From: Clostridia bacterium
GTDB lineage: Bacteria; Bacillota; Clostridia; Oscillospirales; Acutalibacteraceae
Direction of reading: 5' to 3'
DNA length: 56,995 nucleotides
Assembly: GCA_017546665.1 (NCBI GenBank)
Contig: JAFYSE010000012.1
Span: 1-56,995 of the forward strand
The notes beneath the pieces are model-generated. The model saw only the letters and a program-made list of their open reading frames with translations, had not been told where the DNA came from and did no database searches. The position numbers and the translations under genes are program-made. The first letter of the stretch is position 1. The number at the start of each line of letters is the position of its first letter. Below are positions 31,437 through 39,842 of this stretch, piece after piece.

Positions 31437-32768
31437 ATGTTGTATTTTTATCCTGAAGATTTTGGTGCACTTGGTAATGGTGTGAATAACGACTGTCAGG
31501 CTATTCAGTCTGCTATTGATAAGGCGGAAGAAAACGGTGGCGGTACAGTTGTGCTTACAAGTGGTAAAATATATTTTTCTGACTCAATCCGTATGAAAAA
31601 GAATGTTGAGTTGCATCTTCAAAAAGGCTCTCGTCTTAAAGCAACTGACAATATTGATGGCTATATCCGTCCTTGTAATATGATTAATGACCCAAAAACT
31701 GCTCTTATCGGCAACCCTGTTACAGGTAAACCATCTTTTGTATTCATTTATGGTTACGAGGCAGACGGTTGCACAATTTCAGGTGAGGGTACTATTGACG
31801 CTAACGGTCACGCTTTTGTTGAAAGAAAGGACCAGTATTATGTAACAGGTAATTTCTATCCAAGACCAACAGTAATTTATGTTGAAAAGAGTAATAACAT
31901 CACATTTAAAGATGTAACAATCGTTGATGCTCCATTCTGGACACTTCATCCTGCAGGATGTGACGATGTGCTTATTTCTCAAATCAGAATTTTAAATGAT
32001 TTGGATGTGGCAAACTCTGACGGTATTGACCCTGACCATTGTACAAATGTTAGAATTTTAGGTTGCCACGTAGAATGTGCTGACGACTGTATCTGTCTTA
32101 AAACATCAAAGGGTAATGCAGAATATGGCCCTTGTGAGAATATTATTATTGCAAATTGTACTCTCATTTCAACATCTGCTGCAATTAAAATAGGCACAGA
32201 GGGTGTTGGAGATTTCCGTAATGTGATTGTTGATAACTGCATCATTTCCCGTAGTAATCGTGGTCTTTCAATTCAGATTCGTGACGGCGGTAATGTTGAA
32301 AATGTTACATACTCAAACTGTATCGTTGAAACTCGTCGTTTCTGTCCTGACTGGTGGGGCACTGCAGAGCCAATTGTTATTACAACCTTTAATCGTGATG
32401 AAAATACAAAATCAGGTAAAATCAAGAATATCCGTTTCCGTAACATCACTTGTAAAGGGGAAAATGGTGTGCTTATTCACGGTACGGAAGAAAATATGAT
32501 TGAAGATGTAACATTTGAAAATGTAAGTGTTACAATGACAAAAACATCAAAATGGGATTGTGGCCTTTATGATTTAAGACCTTGCTTACAGTATGGTGTT
32601 GAAAAGTATAAGAATAGCGGTTTCTTCATCAGAAATGCTAAAAATGTGCTTATCGAAAAATCATCCGTACAGTGGGGCAACCTATGTGATGACTATGCAA
32701 AGGCAATCGACGCAGAAAATGTGCCAAACCTTGAACTCATAAGATTTACAGGCACAGATGCACAATAA
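31437..32768 (+). CDS. GH28-like polygalacturonase/pectin-acting beta-helix protein, cytoplasmic
   Basis: A 443-residue right-handed beta-helix protein. It starts with the pectin-lyase-fold N-terminus FYPEDFGALGNGVNNDCQAIQSAID. The GH28 active-site region is present in part: NSDGIDPDHC at about 193-202 (the usual NTDGID) and CADDCICLKT with the Asp pair near 216-217. The usual GHG is replaced (AAIKIGTEG) and the R-x-K motif is changed (RGLSIQIRDGG), so it belongs to a divergent branch or has altered activity. There is no signal peptide, so it would act inside the cell on imported oligogalacturonides. GGGAGG precedes the start. It follows an AraC/GPH pair and fits the hexuronate path in this window. 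Confidence 0.82.
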   Translation: MLYFYPEDFGALGNGVNNDCQAIQSAIDKAEENGGGTVVLTSGKIYFSDSIRMKKNVELHLQKGSRLKATDNIDGYIRPCNMINDPKTALIGNPVTGKPSFVFIYGYEADGCTISGEGTIDANGHAFVERKDQYYVTGNFYPRPTVIYVEKSNNITFKDVTIVDAPFWTLHPAGCDDVLISQIRILNDLDVANSDGIDPDHCTNVRILGCHVECADDCICLKTSKGNAEYGPCENIIIANCTLISTSAAIKIGTEGVGDFRNVIVDNCIISRSNRGLSIQIRDGGNVENVTYSNCIVETRRFCPDWWGTAEPIVITTFNRDENTKSGKIKNIRFRNITCKGENGVLIHGTEENMIEDVTFENVSVTMTKTSKWDCGLYDLRPCLQYGVEKYKNSGFFIRNAKNVLIEKSSVQWGNLCDDYAKAIDAENVPNLELIRFTGTDAQ

Positions 32769-32770
32769 AA

Positions 32771-32804
32771 AATGGCGAGGGTTACACCTCGCCATTAATT
32801 TTTT
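32771..32804 (+). terminator. Terminator of the GH28-like gene
   Basis: AATGGCGAGG (32771-32780) pairs with CCTCGCCATT (32787-32796), followed by AATTTTTTC. Confidence 0.9.
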
Positions 32805-32835
32805 CGACAAACCCCAATTTATCGAATTAATCAAC

Positions 32836-33279
32836 TCAATATAATTTAAAAATATAACAAATTACCCCATAAATCACAGCAGAGAAAATACCATAAGCAA
32901 TAACAGGTCCTGCAATTTTGAAAATATTTGCACCTGTACCCATAACAATACCTTCTGATTTGAATTCGAGAGCGGGTGACACAACTGAATTTGCAAAACC
33001 TGTAATGGGTACTATTGTACCTGCACCGGCATGTTTTGCGATTTTATCAAAAATGCCGATTCCTGTGAGAATTGCTGCGATTATAATCAAAACAGACGGT
33101 GTCAAAGCCTTAACAGCATCCTTGGAAAACTCTAATTTTTCAAATCCCCAATTCAAAAATTCGCCGAAGGTACAAATTAATCCACCAATAAGAAACGCCT
33201 TAATGCAGTTTGTAATTTTTGGTGATGGTGGAGAAGCTTTATCAGCCATTTTTCCGTATTCGTTATTTGTTGTTGCCAT
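32836..33279 (-). CDS. spoVAC: Stage V sporulation protein AC
   Basis: A 147-residue membrane protein matching SpoVAC: PKITNCIKAFLIGGLICTFGEFLNWGF, then LTGIGIFDKIAKHAGAGTIVPITGFANSVVSPALEFKSEGIVMGTGANIFKIAGPVIAYGIFSAVIYGVICYIF. SpoVA proteins form the channel that loads dipicolinic acid into the forespore and releases it at germination; SpoVAC acts as a mechanosensitive channel. spoVAD and spoVAE, usually adjacent, are absent here: the gene stands alone with GH28 on one side and a divergent peptidase on the other. AAAGGATG precedes the start. A forespore sigma-G promoter would be expected; CATATAA near 33335 on this strand is a weak candidate only. Confidence 0.9.
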   Translation of the reverse strand: MATTNNEYGKMADKASPPSPKITNCIKAFLIGGLICTFGEFLNWGFEKLEFSKDAVKALTPSVLIIIAAILTGIGIFDKIAKHAGAGTIVPITGFANSVVSPALEFKSEGIVMGTGANIFKIAGPVIAYGIFSAVIYGVICYIFKLY

Positions 33280-33346
33280 TTAATCACATCCTTTGTTTTA
33301 TTATTCCATCTAAATGAATTTTTATTATGAATTTATATGGGGATAA

Positions 33347-33374
33347 TTGAAATTTTTTCAAAATATGTTATAAT
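33347..33374 (+). promoter_or_regulatory. Promoter of the YiiX-like gene
   Basis: TTGAAA (33347-33352) and TATAAT (33369-33374), spacer 16 bases ending in TGT (extended -10). Start codon 32 bases later. Confidence 0.75.
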
Positions 33375-33406
33375 CAAAAAAGACATACATTTCAGGAGAT
33401 TTTTGA

Positions 33407-34273
33407 GTGGAAAACAAAAGAAAAAACAAAAGGTTTCGTGTTGTTTGTATAATTCTTGTGGTGCTTCTGGCTTTTAGAATGGTGGATTTCGGATTAAGCG
33501 AATGGACTGATTTGATTGCTTATAAGGACGCTGTAAGAGATGATACAAAATGGGAAAAGATAGTTGAAAAAATAAATGGTAATAGCCAGTTTACAACAGA
33601 AGATTATGAAGTTGTCTTATCCCAGACAGGACTTGGAAAACCTGCATTTGATTCCCTTGTTTCCCAAGGAAGAACAGATAAAATAGAGGAATACAGAGAG
33701 TATTTCTTGATGGATAAGGATTATTATTGTTATCGTGAAGGTGTTTTTGCTTGTCATGAGTCAATTCAGGATGGTAATGGCGAATTCGTTGATAATCCAC
33801 CCTTTGCGGATATAAGAAATGGTGACATACTTGTTACTTTAAGTATTCACTCTCTTGGTTGGCGACATGGACACGCAGCCATTGTGACGGATGCCGAAAA
33901 AGGCGTTTGCGTTCAGGCTGTAATGGTCGGTGCCAAATCAAACTATGGCTATGTTAATACGTGGAAGGATTTCCCGATGGTTGCTCTCTTACGAGTTAAG
34001 GATGAAAATGAAGAAACTGCACAGGAAATTGCATCCTTTGCAGAGAGCAAGCTAATGGGATTGCCATATTCACTTTTTTCTGGAATTATTACAGGACGAG
34101 ATAGTGAAAAAATACCGTTTGCGACACAATGTGCGCATCTTGTGTGGTATGCTTATTATCACTTTGGAATTGATATTTCACCACAGGGTGGAAGAATCAT
34201 TACACCTTATGATTTCTTAAAAAGTGAAAAATTAGAAGTAGTTCAGGTTTACGGAAGTATTTTGGAGGTATAA
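33407..34273 (+). CDS. Membrane-anchored NlpC/P60-like (YiiX-type) predicted peptidase
   Basis: A 288-residue protein with a basic N-terminus and one signal-anchor helix (about 10-28). The outer part holds a likely permuted NlpC/P60 (YiiX/YebB-like) fold: DIRNGDILVTLSIHSLGWRHGHAAIVTD with the histidine at about 160, and FATQCAHLVWYAYYHFGIDISPQGG with a candidate catalytic cysteine near 243 followed by the typical helix. Such enzymes cut amide bonds in peptidoglycan or lipids. The start is GTG, chosen for AGGAG eight bases upstream. The next gene, a lipoprotein, starts two bases after its stop, with its ribosome site inside this gene, so the two are coupled. Confidence 0.68.
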   Translation: MENKRKNKRFRVVCIILVVLLAFRMVDFGLSEWTDLIAYKDAVRDDTKWEKIVEKINGNSQFTTEDYEVVLSQTGLGKPAFDSLVSQGRTDKIEEYREYFLMDKDYYCYREGVFACHESIQDGNGEFVDNPPFADIRNGDILVTLSIHSLGWRHGHAAIVTDAEKGVCVQAVMVGAKSNYGYVNTWKDFPMVALLRVKDENEETAQEIASFAESKLMGLPYSLFSGIITGRDSEKIPFATQCAHLVWYAYYHFGIDISPQGGRIITPYDFLKSEKLEVVQVYGSILEV

Positions 34274-34275
34274 AA

Positions 34276-34671
34276 ATGAAATATTACATAATGTCTGCTT
34301 TGATTTTAATAATGGCGGTTTTATTAGTTGCTTGTTCAAATGACCTGCCGGTATATGAACAGATTGGCCCTTCACCCGAAATAACAAAACCAACACAAGA
34401 AACTGAAACCGAAGAAGAATCGGAAAGTGAGTCTTTAACTATTGAAGAGGAACCCGAATCAACAGAAGAAGCAACAGAGTCAAAAACGGAAAGTTCTTCA
34501 AACAATAAGCCTAAACCCAATAATACCGTAAAACCAACACAACCACAGGAGCCTGAAACAGAAGAAAAAACAACAGAGGAACCAACAACGGAAGAACCAA
34601 CAACGGAAGAGCCCACAACAGAAGAAATAACAACTGAAGAGCCCACAACTAGTGACGACTTTTTCGGATAA
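34276..34671 (+). CDS. Thr/Glu-rich lipoprotein
   Basis: A 131-residue secreted lipoprotein. The signal peptide ends in the lipobox LLVAC (Cys at about 20). The rest is low complexity and very acidic: a TETEEESESES stretch, then a run of EEPTT repeats (five units near the C-terminus) and a DDFFG end. It has no globular domain and probably acts as an extended spacer in the cell wall. GGAGG lies seven bases upstream. It is co-transcribed with the YiiX-like gene and may tether or support it. The repeat DNA is prone to slippage, so length may vary between strains. Confidence 0.75.
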   Translation: MKYYIMSALILIMAVLLVACSNDLPVYEQIGPSPEITKPTQETETEEESESESLTIEEEPESTEEATESKTESSSNNKPKPNNTVKPTQPQEPETEEKTTEEPTTEEPTTEEPTTEEITTEEPTTSDDFFG

Positions 34672-34692
34672 GATTTAATATTTTTTAATCGG

Positions 34693-34723
34693 GAGATGTA
34701 TTGATAAAATGCATCTCTTTTTT
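34693..34723 (+). terminator. Terminator of the YiiX-like/lipoprotein operon
   Basis: GAGATGTAT (34693-34701) pairs with ATGCATCTC (34709-34717; one G-T pair), followed by TTTTTT. Confidence 0.85.
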
Positions 34724-34746
34724 CTTGTTTTTCAGGCAATTTTTTC

Positions 34747-34775
34747 TTGTAATATTATAATTTATTTGTTATAAT
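34747..34775 (+). promoter_or_regulatory. Promoter of the rlmB operon
   Basis: TTGTAA (34747-34752) and TATAAT (34770-34775), 17-base spacer ending in TGT (extended -10); 50 bases before the start codon. Confidence 0.8.
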
Positions 34776-34824
34776 AAATTGTTAAAAATAATATCTGCAA
34801 CTATGCTCAAAAAGAGGTCTAAAA

Positions 34825-35574
34825 ATGGACGTATTTAATGAAGAAAAAAAGAAGGATTTAATAATTGGTAGAAACGCTGTAACAGAGCTTATTAAGTCAG
34901 GTCGAGAGATTGACACCCTGTTCGTATTGCGTGGTGAAAAAAGTGGTTCGGTTGGTAAAATAATCGGTCAATGCCGTGATAAGGGTGCTGTTGTTAAGGA
35001 AGTTGACAAGAAGAAGTTAGACTTTATGTGTGGTCACAGTAACCATCAGGGTGTTGTGGCGATATGTGCGGCTCATGATTATGCAACAGTTGAAGAAATT
35101 CTTGCAGTTGCAGAAGAACGTGGTGAAAAACCATTTATTGTGGCTTGTGACGGAATCGAGGACCCACACAATTTAGGTGCAATTATCAGAACAGCAGAGG
35201 CTGCGGGTGTTCATGGAATTATAATTCCAAAGAGAAGAAGTGCATCTCTTAATTATACTGTTGGTAAAACAAGTGCAGGTGCTCTTGAATATATGAAGGT
35301 TGCCCGTGTGCCAAACCTTGCAGCAACTCTTGATGAGCTCAAGGAAAAAGGAATGTGGGTTTATGGTGCAGATATGGACGGTGAAGATATCCGTTCAGTA
35401 AATCTTGATGGTGCAGTAGTTCTTGTGATTGGCTCAGAGGGTGACGGAATGAGCCGAATTGTCCGTGAGAAATGTGACTTTATCGTTTCACTTAAAATGA
35501 AGGGACAAATCAATTCACTTAATGCATCTGTTGCAGGTGGAATTTTAATGTATGAGTTTGCATACAAGAGATAA
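34825..35574 (+). CDS. rlmB: 23S rRNA (guanosine-2'-O-)-methyltransferase RlmB (TrmH family)
   Basis: A 249-residue SPOUT methyltransferase. The N-terminal L30e-like substrate-binding domain (LIIGRNAVTELIKSGREIDTLFVLRG, HQGVVAICA) is followed by the knot domain with the three TrmH motifs: DGIEDPHNLGAIIRTAEAAGVHGIIIPKRRSASLN, VLVIGSEGDGMSRIVREKCDFIVSLKMKGQINSLNASVAGGILMYE. The catalytic Arg is in IIRTAE. It 2'-O-methylates G2251 of 23S rRNA in E. coli; some paralogues act on other sites, so the exact target is assumed. It leads an operon with a degenerate P-type ATPase, an MgtC-like protein, TrmN6 and RsmI. Confidence 0.92.
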   Translation: MDVFNEEKKKDLIIGRNAVTELIKSGREIDTLFVLRGEKSGSVGKIIGQCRDKGAVVKEVDKKKLDFMCGHSNHQGVVAICAAHDYATVEEILAVAEERGEKPFIVACDGIEDPHNLGAIIRTAEAAGVHGIIIPKRRSASLNYTVGKTSAGALEYMKVARVPNLAATLDELKEKGMWVYGADMDGEDIRSVNLDGAVVLVIGSEGDGMSRIVREKCDFIVSLKMKGQINSLNASVAGGILMYEFAYKR

Positions 35575-35621
35575 TTTATAGGAAATAGCTTATCTGTAAT
35601 GATTTTTCGGGGGAATTTATT

Positions 35622-38336
35622 ATGGCAGAGAGAATACCTGATTCTTTAATTGATGATATTCTTAACTCAACAAAAAATTATAATGTTGATACACCACAAC
35701 AGGATGAGTATTCTGTTGTTGATATTGATTTCATTCTTGATGATGTAAAAGGTTATGCAGAAAAAATAACTGACGAGCCTGTTGTTGAGCAGGAAAAGGA
35801 AGAAGCTTTTAAAATTTCTTTTCAAAAGAAGGAAAGAGAAGCAAAAAGCTTTACTTTTGACTTTTCAAAAGTTGAAGGTGTATATGAGGAAGTTGACTCT
35901 GAAGAGATTTCTGTTTCTGTCGAGGATGACGGACAAATAGATATTGTTTCTGCAAGCGAAGAAATAATTGAGAGCGAGGAAATAATAGAACAGGAAGAAC
36001 CTAAACCGATTACAGGACAGATTTCTATAGAGAAAACAAGAATGTTTAATGAGATTGAGATTAGGAGCGAATATAATCCTAATATCTCTCATAATTTAGG
36101 GAATAAGGTTACAAGAACAACAAGTGGCGACGCAGAGCCATTGTCATCCCCGGTAATAGAAGAGAATAAGTATAAAAATCATTTCTTTAACAAACCCGTT
36201 CAAAAAATTGAAAGCACAATGGAGCATAAAGCAATTAGAGAAAATATGCCCCAGAAGACTATCGAAACTCCTGGCGTTGTAATCAAAAATCGTCAGGCAG
36301 TTCAAAATACGGATGGTATAGCTCCACTTCCAACTCTTGTTCCTGCAGAGTATGAATATGAACAGGAAAGAACAAGATTTATTGCTGATATGTCAGTTGA
36401 AAAGAATGAGGATGATAATCAGCTGATGTTTGACGGCTTCGATGAAAATGAGGACATTTTACAACAGTCCGAGGAACAGGCAGAAGCAGAACTTAAAGAA
36501 AACAGAAAAGAAAAGGTTCAGGATTTTGTTGACGGAAATCTGATTTTTAAACAGGAAGTTGAAGAATCAATAGGAAAGAAACGATATACTCGTCAAAAGG
36601 TTTCAATTATTCGCGAATACTATGGACCAAAGGACGAAAATGCCGTAAGAAAGGTTTTTGAAACAGAGAAAAGGGGAATATTGGTAAAGCTTATTTCAGT
36701 TTCTGTTATTTGTTTCGTTATGTCAATTTTGGCTGCTATTGCTGGTACGGATAACGGGAATTTCGAGTTGTACGGAAATAACGAATTTGTTTATTCACTT
36801 TTCCAACTTTTCTTATTAGCAGTAGCATCCCTTCTTAATCTTCGTTCATTTAAAAATGCCGTAAATAATATTAAATCCCTTGTATTCGATATGGATACAG
36901 TGGTTTCCCTTTCTGCAATTATGGGCGCTATTCAATGTGTTGTAAGCTTTGCTTTTACTGATAGTGTTGAATCGGTTGCAAGTCTTACCGCCGGTGCAGC
37001 AGTTATCCCAATGATTATGAAGAGTGTAGGCGAGTTAATTCGTTGCAAGAACGATAGCGAAAACTTTGAAGTTCTTGTGGAAAATGTGGATGATTGTTAT
37101 AGCGTTGAGAATATTGAAGACGAAGATATAGCAAATGAAATTTCAAGAGGCTTATTATTGGCAGGACCTGAAATAAAATATTCAACACAGGTTGGATTTC
37201 CACAAAAATTTGTAGAGCTTTCTCGTTCAGCAGATATGACGGGTTCAACTTGTAAAACAACAATTCTTATATCTCTTGCCGTAGGTCTTGTTGTGGGTAT
37301 TGTAGCAATGGCTATGACATCAAACTTTTTTGTAGGAATAAGTGCACTTACCGCAACTGTGCTTATGGGCTTACCAATGGCAACAAGTGTTATCTCTGCA
37401 GTAAACCTTCGTGCATCAAATAAACTTCTCAATGAGGAAGGCACATTGATTAACGGATATAGTGCTGTTGAAGATGCAGTTAATTCAAATGGTGTTATCA
37501 TCGACTGTTGCGATGCTTTTGAAGAAGGCGGATGTAATATTGAGGGTATGAAAACATACCATAAGATGAGAATTGATGAAGCAATTCTTTACATAGCATC
37601 AGTTGTTATTGCAGCCGGTGGTGTTCTTGCCGATGTTTTCAGAGGTGTTATTGATGGCAAGGAAGAACTCCTTCTTCCTGTGGAGTCCCTAGCATACGAG
37701 GAAAAATTAGGTTGCTCATGTTGGATACATAATCACAGGGCGTTGGTTGGTAACAGGGATTTGCTTGTCCATCATAATGTTGAAACTCCTGACAGAGAGT
37801 TGGAAGAAAAATATAAGCGAATGGGTAAGAATGTAATTTATCTTGCTATTGAAGGCAAAATTGCTGCGATGTTTATTGTAGTTTACAAAGCAAACAAGGA
37901 AACAGCAAGATATATTCGCGAGCTTGAAAAAGACGGGCTTACAATATTCTTCAGAACATCTGACGCGAACATTACGGAGAGATTTCTTGAACAGGAATTC
38001 GGATTACCCGACAATGTTGTCAAAATTATTAACCCTGTTGCAGGAGATATGTTTACAAAAATCAGTAACGAAGAAAAAGAACGTACAGATGCGAAAATAA
38101 TTCACGATGGAACAACTAAAACAATGCTTTCTGCATTACACAGTGCGTTTGTAATTAATTCATTTGTAAATTCATCAAAATTAATTCAGCTTATTGCGTC
38201 AATAGTTGGTGTGATAATTGTTTCTCTTCTTACATTCCTTTCGGGATTGTCTCAGATAGGTGTATGGCAGATTTTGATTTATCAGATAGTTTGGGCAGCT
38301 GTACTTAGTGCCCCTGCATTAGCACGAAAAAAATAA
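35622..38336 (+). CDS. Degenerate P-type (P1B-like) ATPase with long acidic N-terminus
   Basis: A 904-residue membrane protein. Residues 1-345 are acidic and low complexity, probably disordered. Then comes a P1B ATPase frame: helices from about 352, the FDMDTVVSLSAIMGAI helix, an LTATVLMGLPMATSVISAVNLRASNKLLNEEGTLINGYSAVEDA segment where metal pumps have CPC-ALGLATP and GILIKG-E, and a C-terminal helix pair. The catalytic motif DKTGTLT is replaced by D628-CCDAFEEG (IIDCCDAFEEGG), the TGDN loop by RTSDANITE, the GDG-ND hinge is missing, and the actuator TGE is not found. It is thus unlikely to form the phosphoenzyme. The reading frame is intact, the domain lengths are kept and GGGGG precedes the start, so it seems to be a maintained pseudoenzyme. 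Confidence 0.78.
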   Translation: MAERIPDSLIDDILNSTKNYNVDTPQQDEYSVVDIDFILDDVKGYAEKITDEPVVEQEKEEAFKISFQKKEREAKSFTFDFSKVEGVYEEVDSEEISVSVEDDGQIDIVSASEEIIESEEIIEQEEPKPITGQISIEKTRMFNEIEIRSEYNPNISHNLGNKVTRTTSGDAEPLSSPVIEENKYKNHFFNKPVQKIESTMEHKAIRENMPQKTIETPGVVIKNRQAVQNTDGIAPLPTLVPAEYEYEQERTRFIADMSVEKNEDDNQLMFDGFDENEDILQQSEEQAEAELKENRKEKVQDFVDGNLIFKQEVEESIGKKRYTRQKVSIIREYYGPKDENAVRKVFETEKRGILVKLISVSVICFVMSILAAIAGTDNGNFELYGNNEFVYSLFQLFLLAVASLLNLRSFKNAVNNIKSLVFDMDTVVSLSAIMGAIQCVVSFAFTDSVESVASLTAGAAVIPMIMKSVGELIRCKNDSENFEVLVENVDDCYSVENIEDEDIANEISRGLLLAGPEIKYSTQVGFPQKFVELSRSADMTGSTCKTTILISLAVGLVVGIVAMAMTSNFFVGISALTATVLMGLPMATSVISAVNLRASNKLLNEEGTLINGYSAVEDAVNSNGVIIDCCDAFEEGGCNIEGMKTYHKMRIDEAILYIASVVIAAGGVLADVFRGVIDGKEELLLPVESLAYEEKLGCSCWIHNHRALVGNRDLLVHHNVETPDRELEEKYKRMGKNVIYLAIEGKIAAMFIVVYKANKETARYIRELEKDGLTIFFRTSDANITERFLEQEFGLPDNVVKIINPVAGDMFTKISNEEKERTDAKIIHDGTTKTMLSALHSAFVINSFVNSSKLIQLIASIVGVIIVSLLTFLSGLSQIGVWQILIYQIVWAAVLSAPALARKK

Positions 38337-38358
38337 CTTTATTTAGGAGGCGGACAGT

Positions 38359-39093
38359 ATGACTGAGTTTTTGGAAATAATCAAGAATGCTGCTTCGTGG
38401 GTTTGGGAGTTTGACCAAGTAAAATTTACGGTTGATGCCTTGGTTAAGCTTGGAATAACAACAATTCTCAGCGGTTTTATCGGCTTTGAAAGAGAACATT
38501 CACACCGTCCGGCAGGTTTCAGAACACATATTCTTGTGGCAGTTGGCTCGGCACTTGTAATGCTTACTTCTGTTTATGTCTTTGACAGTCAGGGAATGAG
38601 TGGCGACGTAACACGAATGAGTGCACAGGTGCTTAGTGGTATCGGTTTCTTGGGAGCAGGTACAATTCTTCGTGAAGGCTTTTCTGTTAAGGGTCTTACA
38701 ACGGCGGCTTCACTTTGGGCAGTTGCTTGTATAGGTATTGCAGTCGGTGCAGGTTTCTATGCGGGTGCATTGGTTGCAACCTTTGTTATTTACCTTACTC
38801 TTAATTCACTTAAAAGATTTATTGTTCGTGGTTCAGCGGGTAAACTTCTTTTTATTGAAATTCACGATGTCGGAGCACAGATTCCACTCATTACAAAAAC
38901 AATCAAACAATGTGGCGGTACAATTCACTCAATGGAAGTTGTTTATACCGAAACAAAGGATTTGAAATTCAAGCGTCGTAAGGATACATCAGTTATCAAG
39001 GTGCTTGTTTTCCCTAAAAACGATGACTCGCTTTCTCTTATGACAACAACAATTAGAAGTATGAGCGATGTAGAGGATATTTATGTTGACTGA
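38359..39093 (+). CDS. MgtC/SapB-family membrane protein with C-terminal ACT-like domain
   Basis: A 244-residue protein. Residues 28-155 form the MgtC domain of about four or five helices: GFIGFEREHSHRPAGFRTHILVAVGSALVMLTS, then SAQVLSGIGFLGAGTILREGFSVKGLTTAASLWAVACIGIAVGAGFY, which are the family hallmarks. Residues 160-244 form a soluble domain with an ACT-like pattern. MgtC helps growth under low magnesium and inhibits ATP synthase in pathogens; in ordinary gut bacteria its role is open. AGGAGG precedes the start. The last 11 bases overlap the next gene. It directly follows the degenerate P-type ATPase, which hints at a shared role in cation balance. Confidence 0.88.
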   Translation: MTEFLEIIKNAASWVWEFDQVKFTVDALVKLGITTILSGFIGFEREHSHRPAGFRTHILVAVGSALVMLTSVYVFDSQGMSGDVTRMSAQVLSGIGFLGAGTILREGFSVKGLTTAASLWAVACIGIAVGAGFYAGALVATFVIYLTLNSLKRFIVRGSAGKLLFIEIHDVGAQIPLITKTIKQCGGTIHSMEVVYTETKDLKFKRRKDTSVIKVLVFPKNDDSLSLMTTTIRSMSDVEDIYVD

Positions 39094-39826
39094 TAAAATT
39101 AAACTTTTTGATGGTGAACATATTGAAGATTTAGGCGAGGGTATAGGTGTTGTAGTTTCAAAACAGCATACCTTCGGTACAGATGCTATGCTCTTAGCAC
39201 ATTTCGCAAAACCAAAGAGAAATGATATTGCCTGTGATTTCGGGTCGGGTTGTGGGATAATTCCTTTTCTTTGGTTTCGAGATGGTAAGTGTAAAGAAAT
39301 AACTGCTATTGAAATTCAGAAAAACGGTTGTAATCAAATGCTCCGTTCAAAAGAATTGAATGATACGGACAAAATTACAATTCTTAATAGAGATTTAAAG
39401 GAAATCGACGACCTAAAAAAAGGCAGTTTTGATTTGGTAACAATGAATCCACCTTATAAAATCGAAAATGGTGGAATAAAAAATGACGAGGAGTTTGCAA
39501 CTATTGCTCGTCACGAAACTTTTTGTAATATGAATGATATTGCAAAAAGTGCATCTCGACTTTTGCGTTTTGGTGGTAAACTTTGCATCTGCCAACGTCC
39601 CGAAAGAGTTTTCGATGTAATGTTTGCCATGCGTGAAAATGGCATTGAGCCTAAAACGCTACGCTTTGTTTCTAAAAAAGGTGATACGCAACCTTGGTTG
39701 GTGCTTATTGAGGGCAAACGAGGAGCGAAAAACGGATTAAAAGTTGAAAAAAATCTTGTAGCATATAACGATGATGGCACTCTCACAGATGAGATGCTTG
39801 AAATCACTGAAAAATACAGAAAGTAA
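39083..39826 (+). CDS. tRNA1(Val) adenine-37 N6-methyltransferase-like (TrmN6/YfiC family)
   Basis: A 247-residue class I SAM-dependent methyltransferase. It shows the early VVVSKQHTFGTDAMLLAHFA, motif I (ACDFGSGCGIIPFLW), ITAIEIQKNGCNQMLRS and the amino-methyltransferase motif NPPY at about 121-124 in LVTMNPPYKIENG. In E. coli the family member methylates A37 of tRNA1(Val); in Firmicutes the same gene typically precedes rsmI, as here. It overlaps the MgtC-like gene by 11 bases, and rsmI starts 16 bases after its stop. Confidence 0.85.
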   Translation: MLTDKIKLFDGEHIEDLGEGIGVVVSKQHTFGTDAMLLAHFAKPKRNDIACDFGSGCGIIPFLWFRDGKCKEITAIEIQKNGCNQMLRSKELNDTDKITILNRDLKEIDDLKKGSFDLVTMNPPYKIENGGIKNDEEFATIARHETFCNMNDIAKSASRLLRFGGKLCICQRPERVFDVMFAMRENGIEPKTLRFVSKKGDTQPWLVLIEGKRGAKNGLKVEKNLVAYNDDGTLTDEMLEITEKYRK

Positions 39827-39842
39827 GAAAGGAAACGGACAA

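Noticed and set aside
34560-34650. Short tandem repeat considered as a CRISPR-like array
   Set aside because: The repeats are 15-base coding units of EEPTT in frame, without spacers; no CRISPR array or cas gene was seen in the window.
34284-34739. 151-codon open frame antisense to the Thr/Glu-rich lipoprotein
   Set aside because: Its VVGSS repeats are just the reverse of the EEPTT repeat, and it crosses the terminator.
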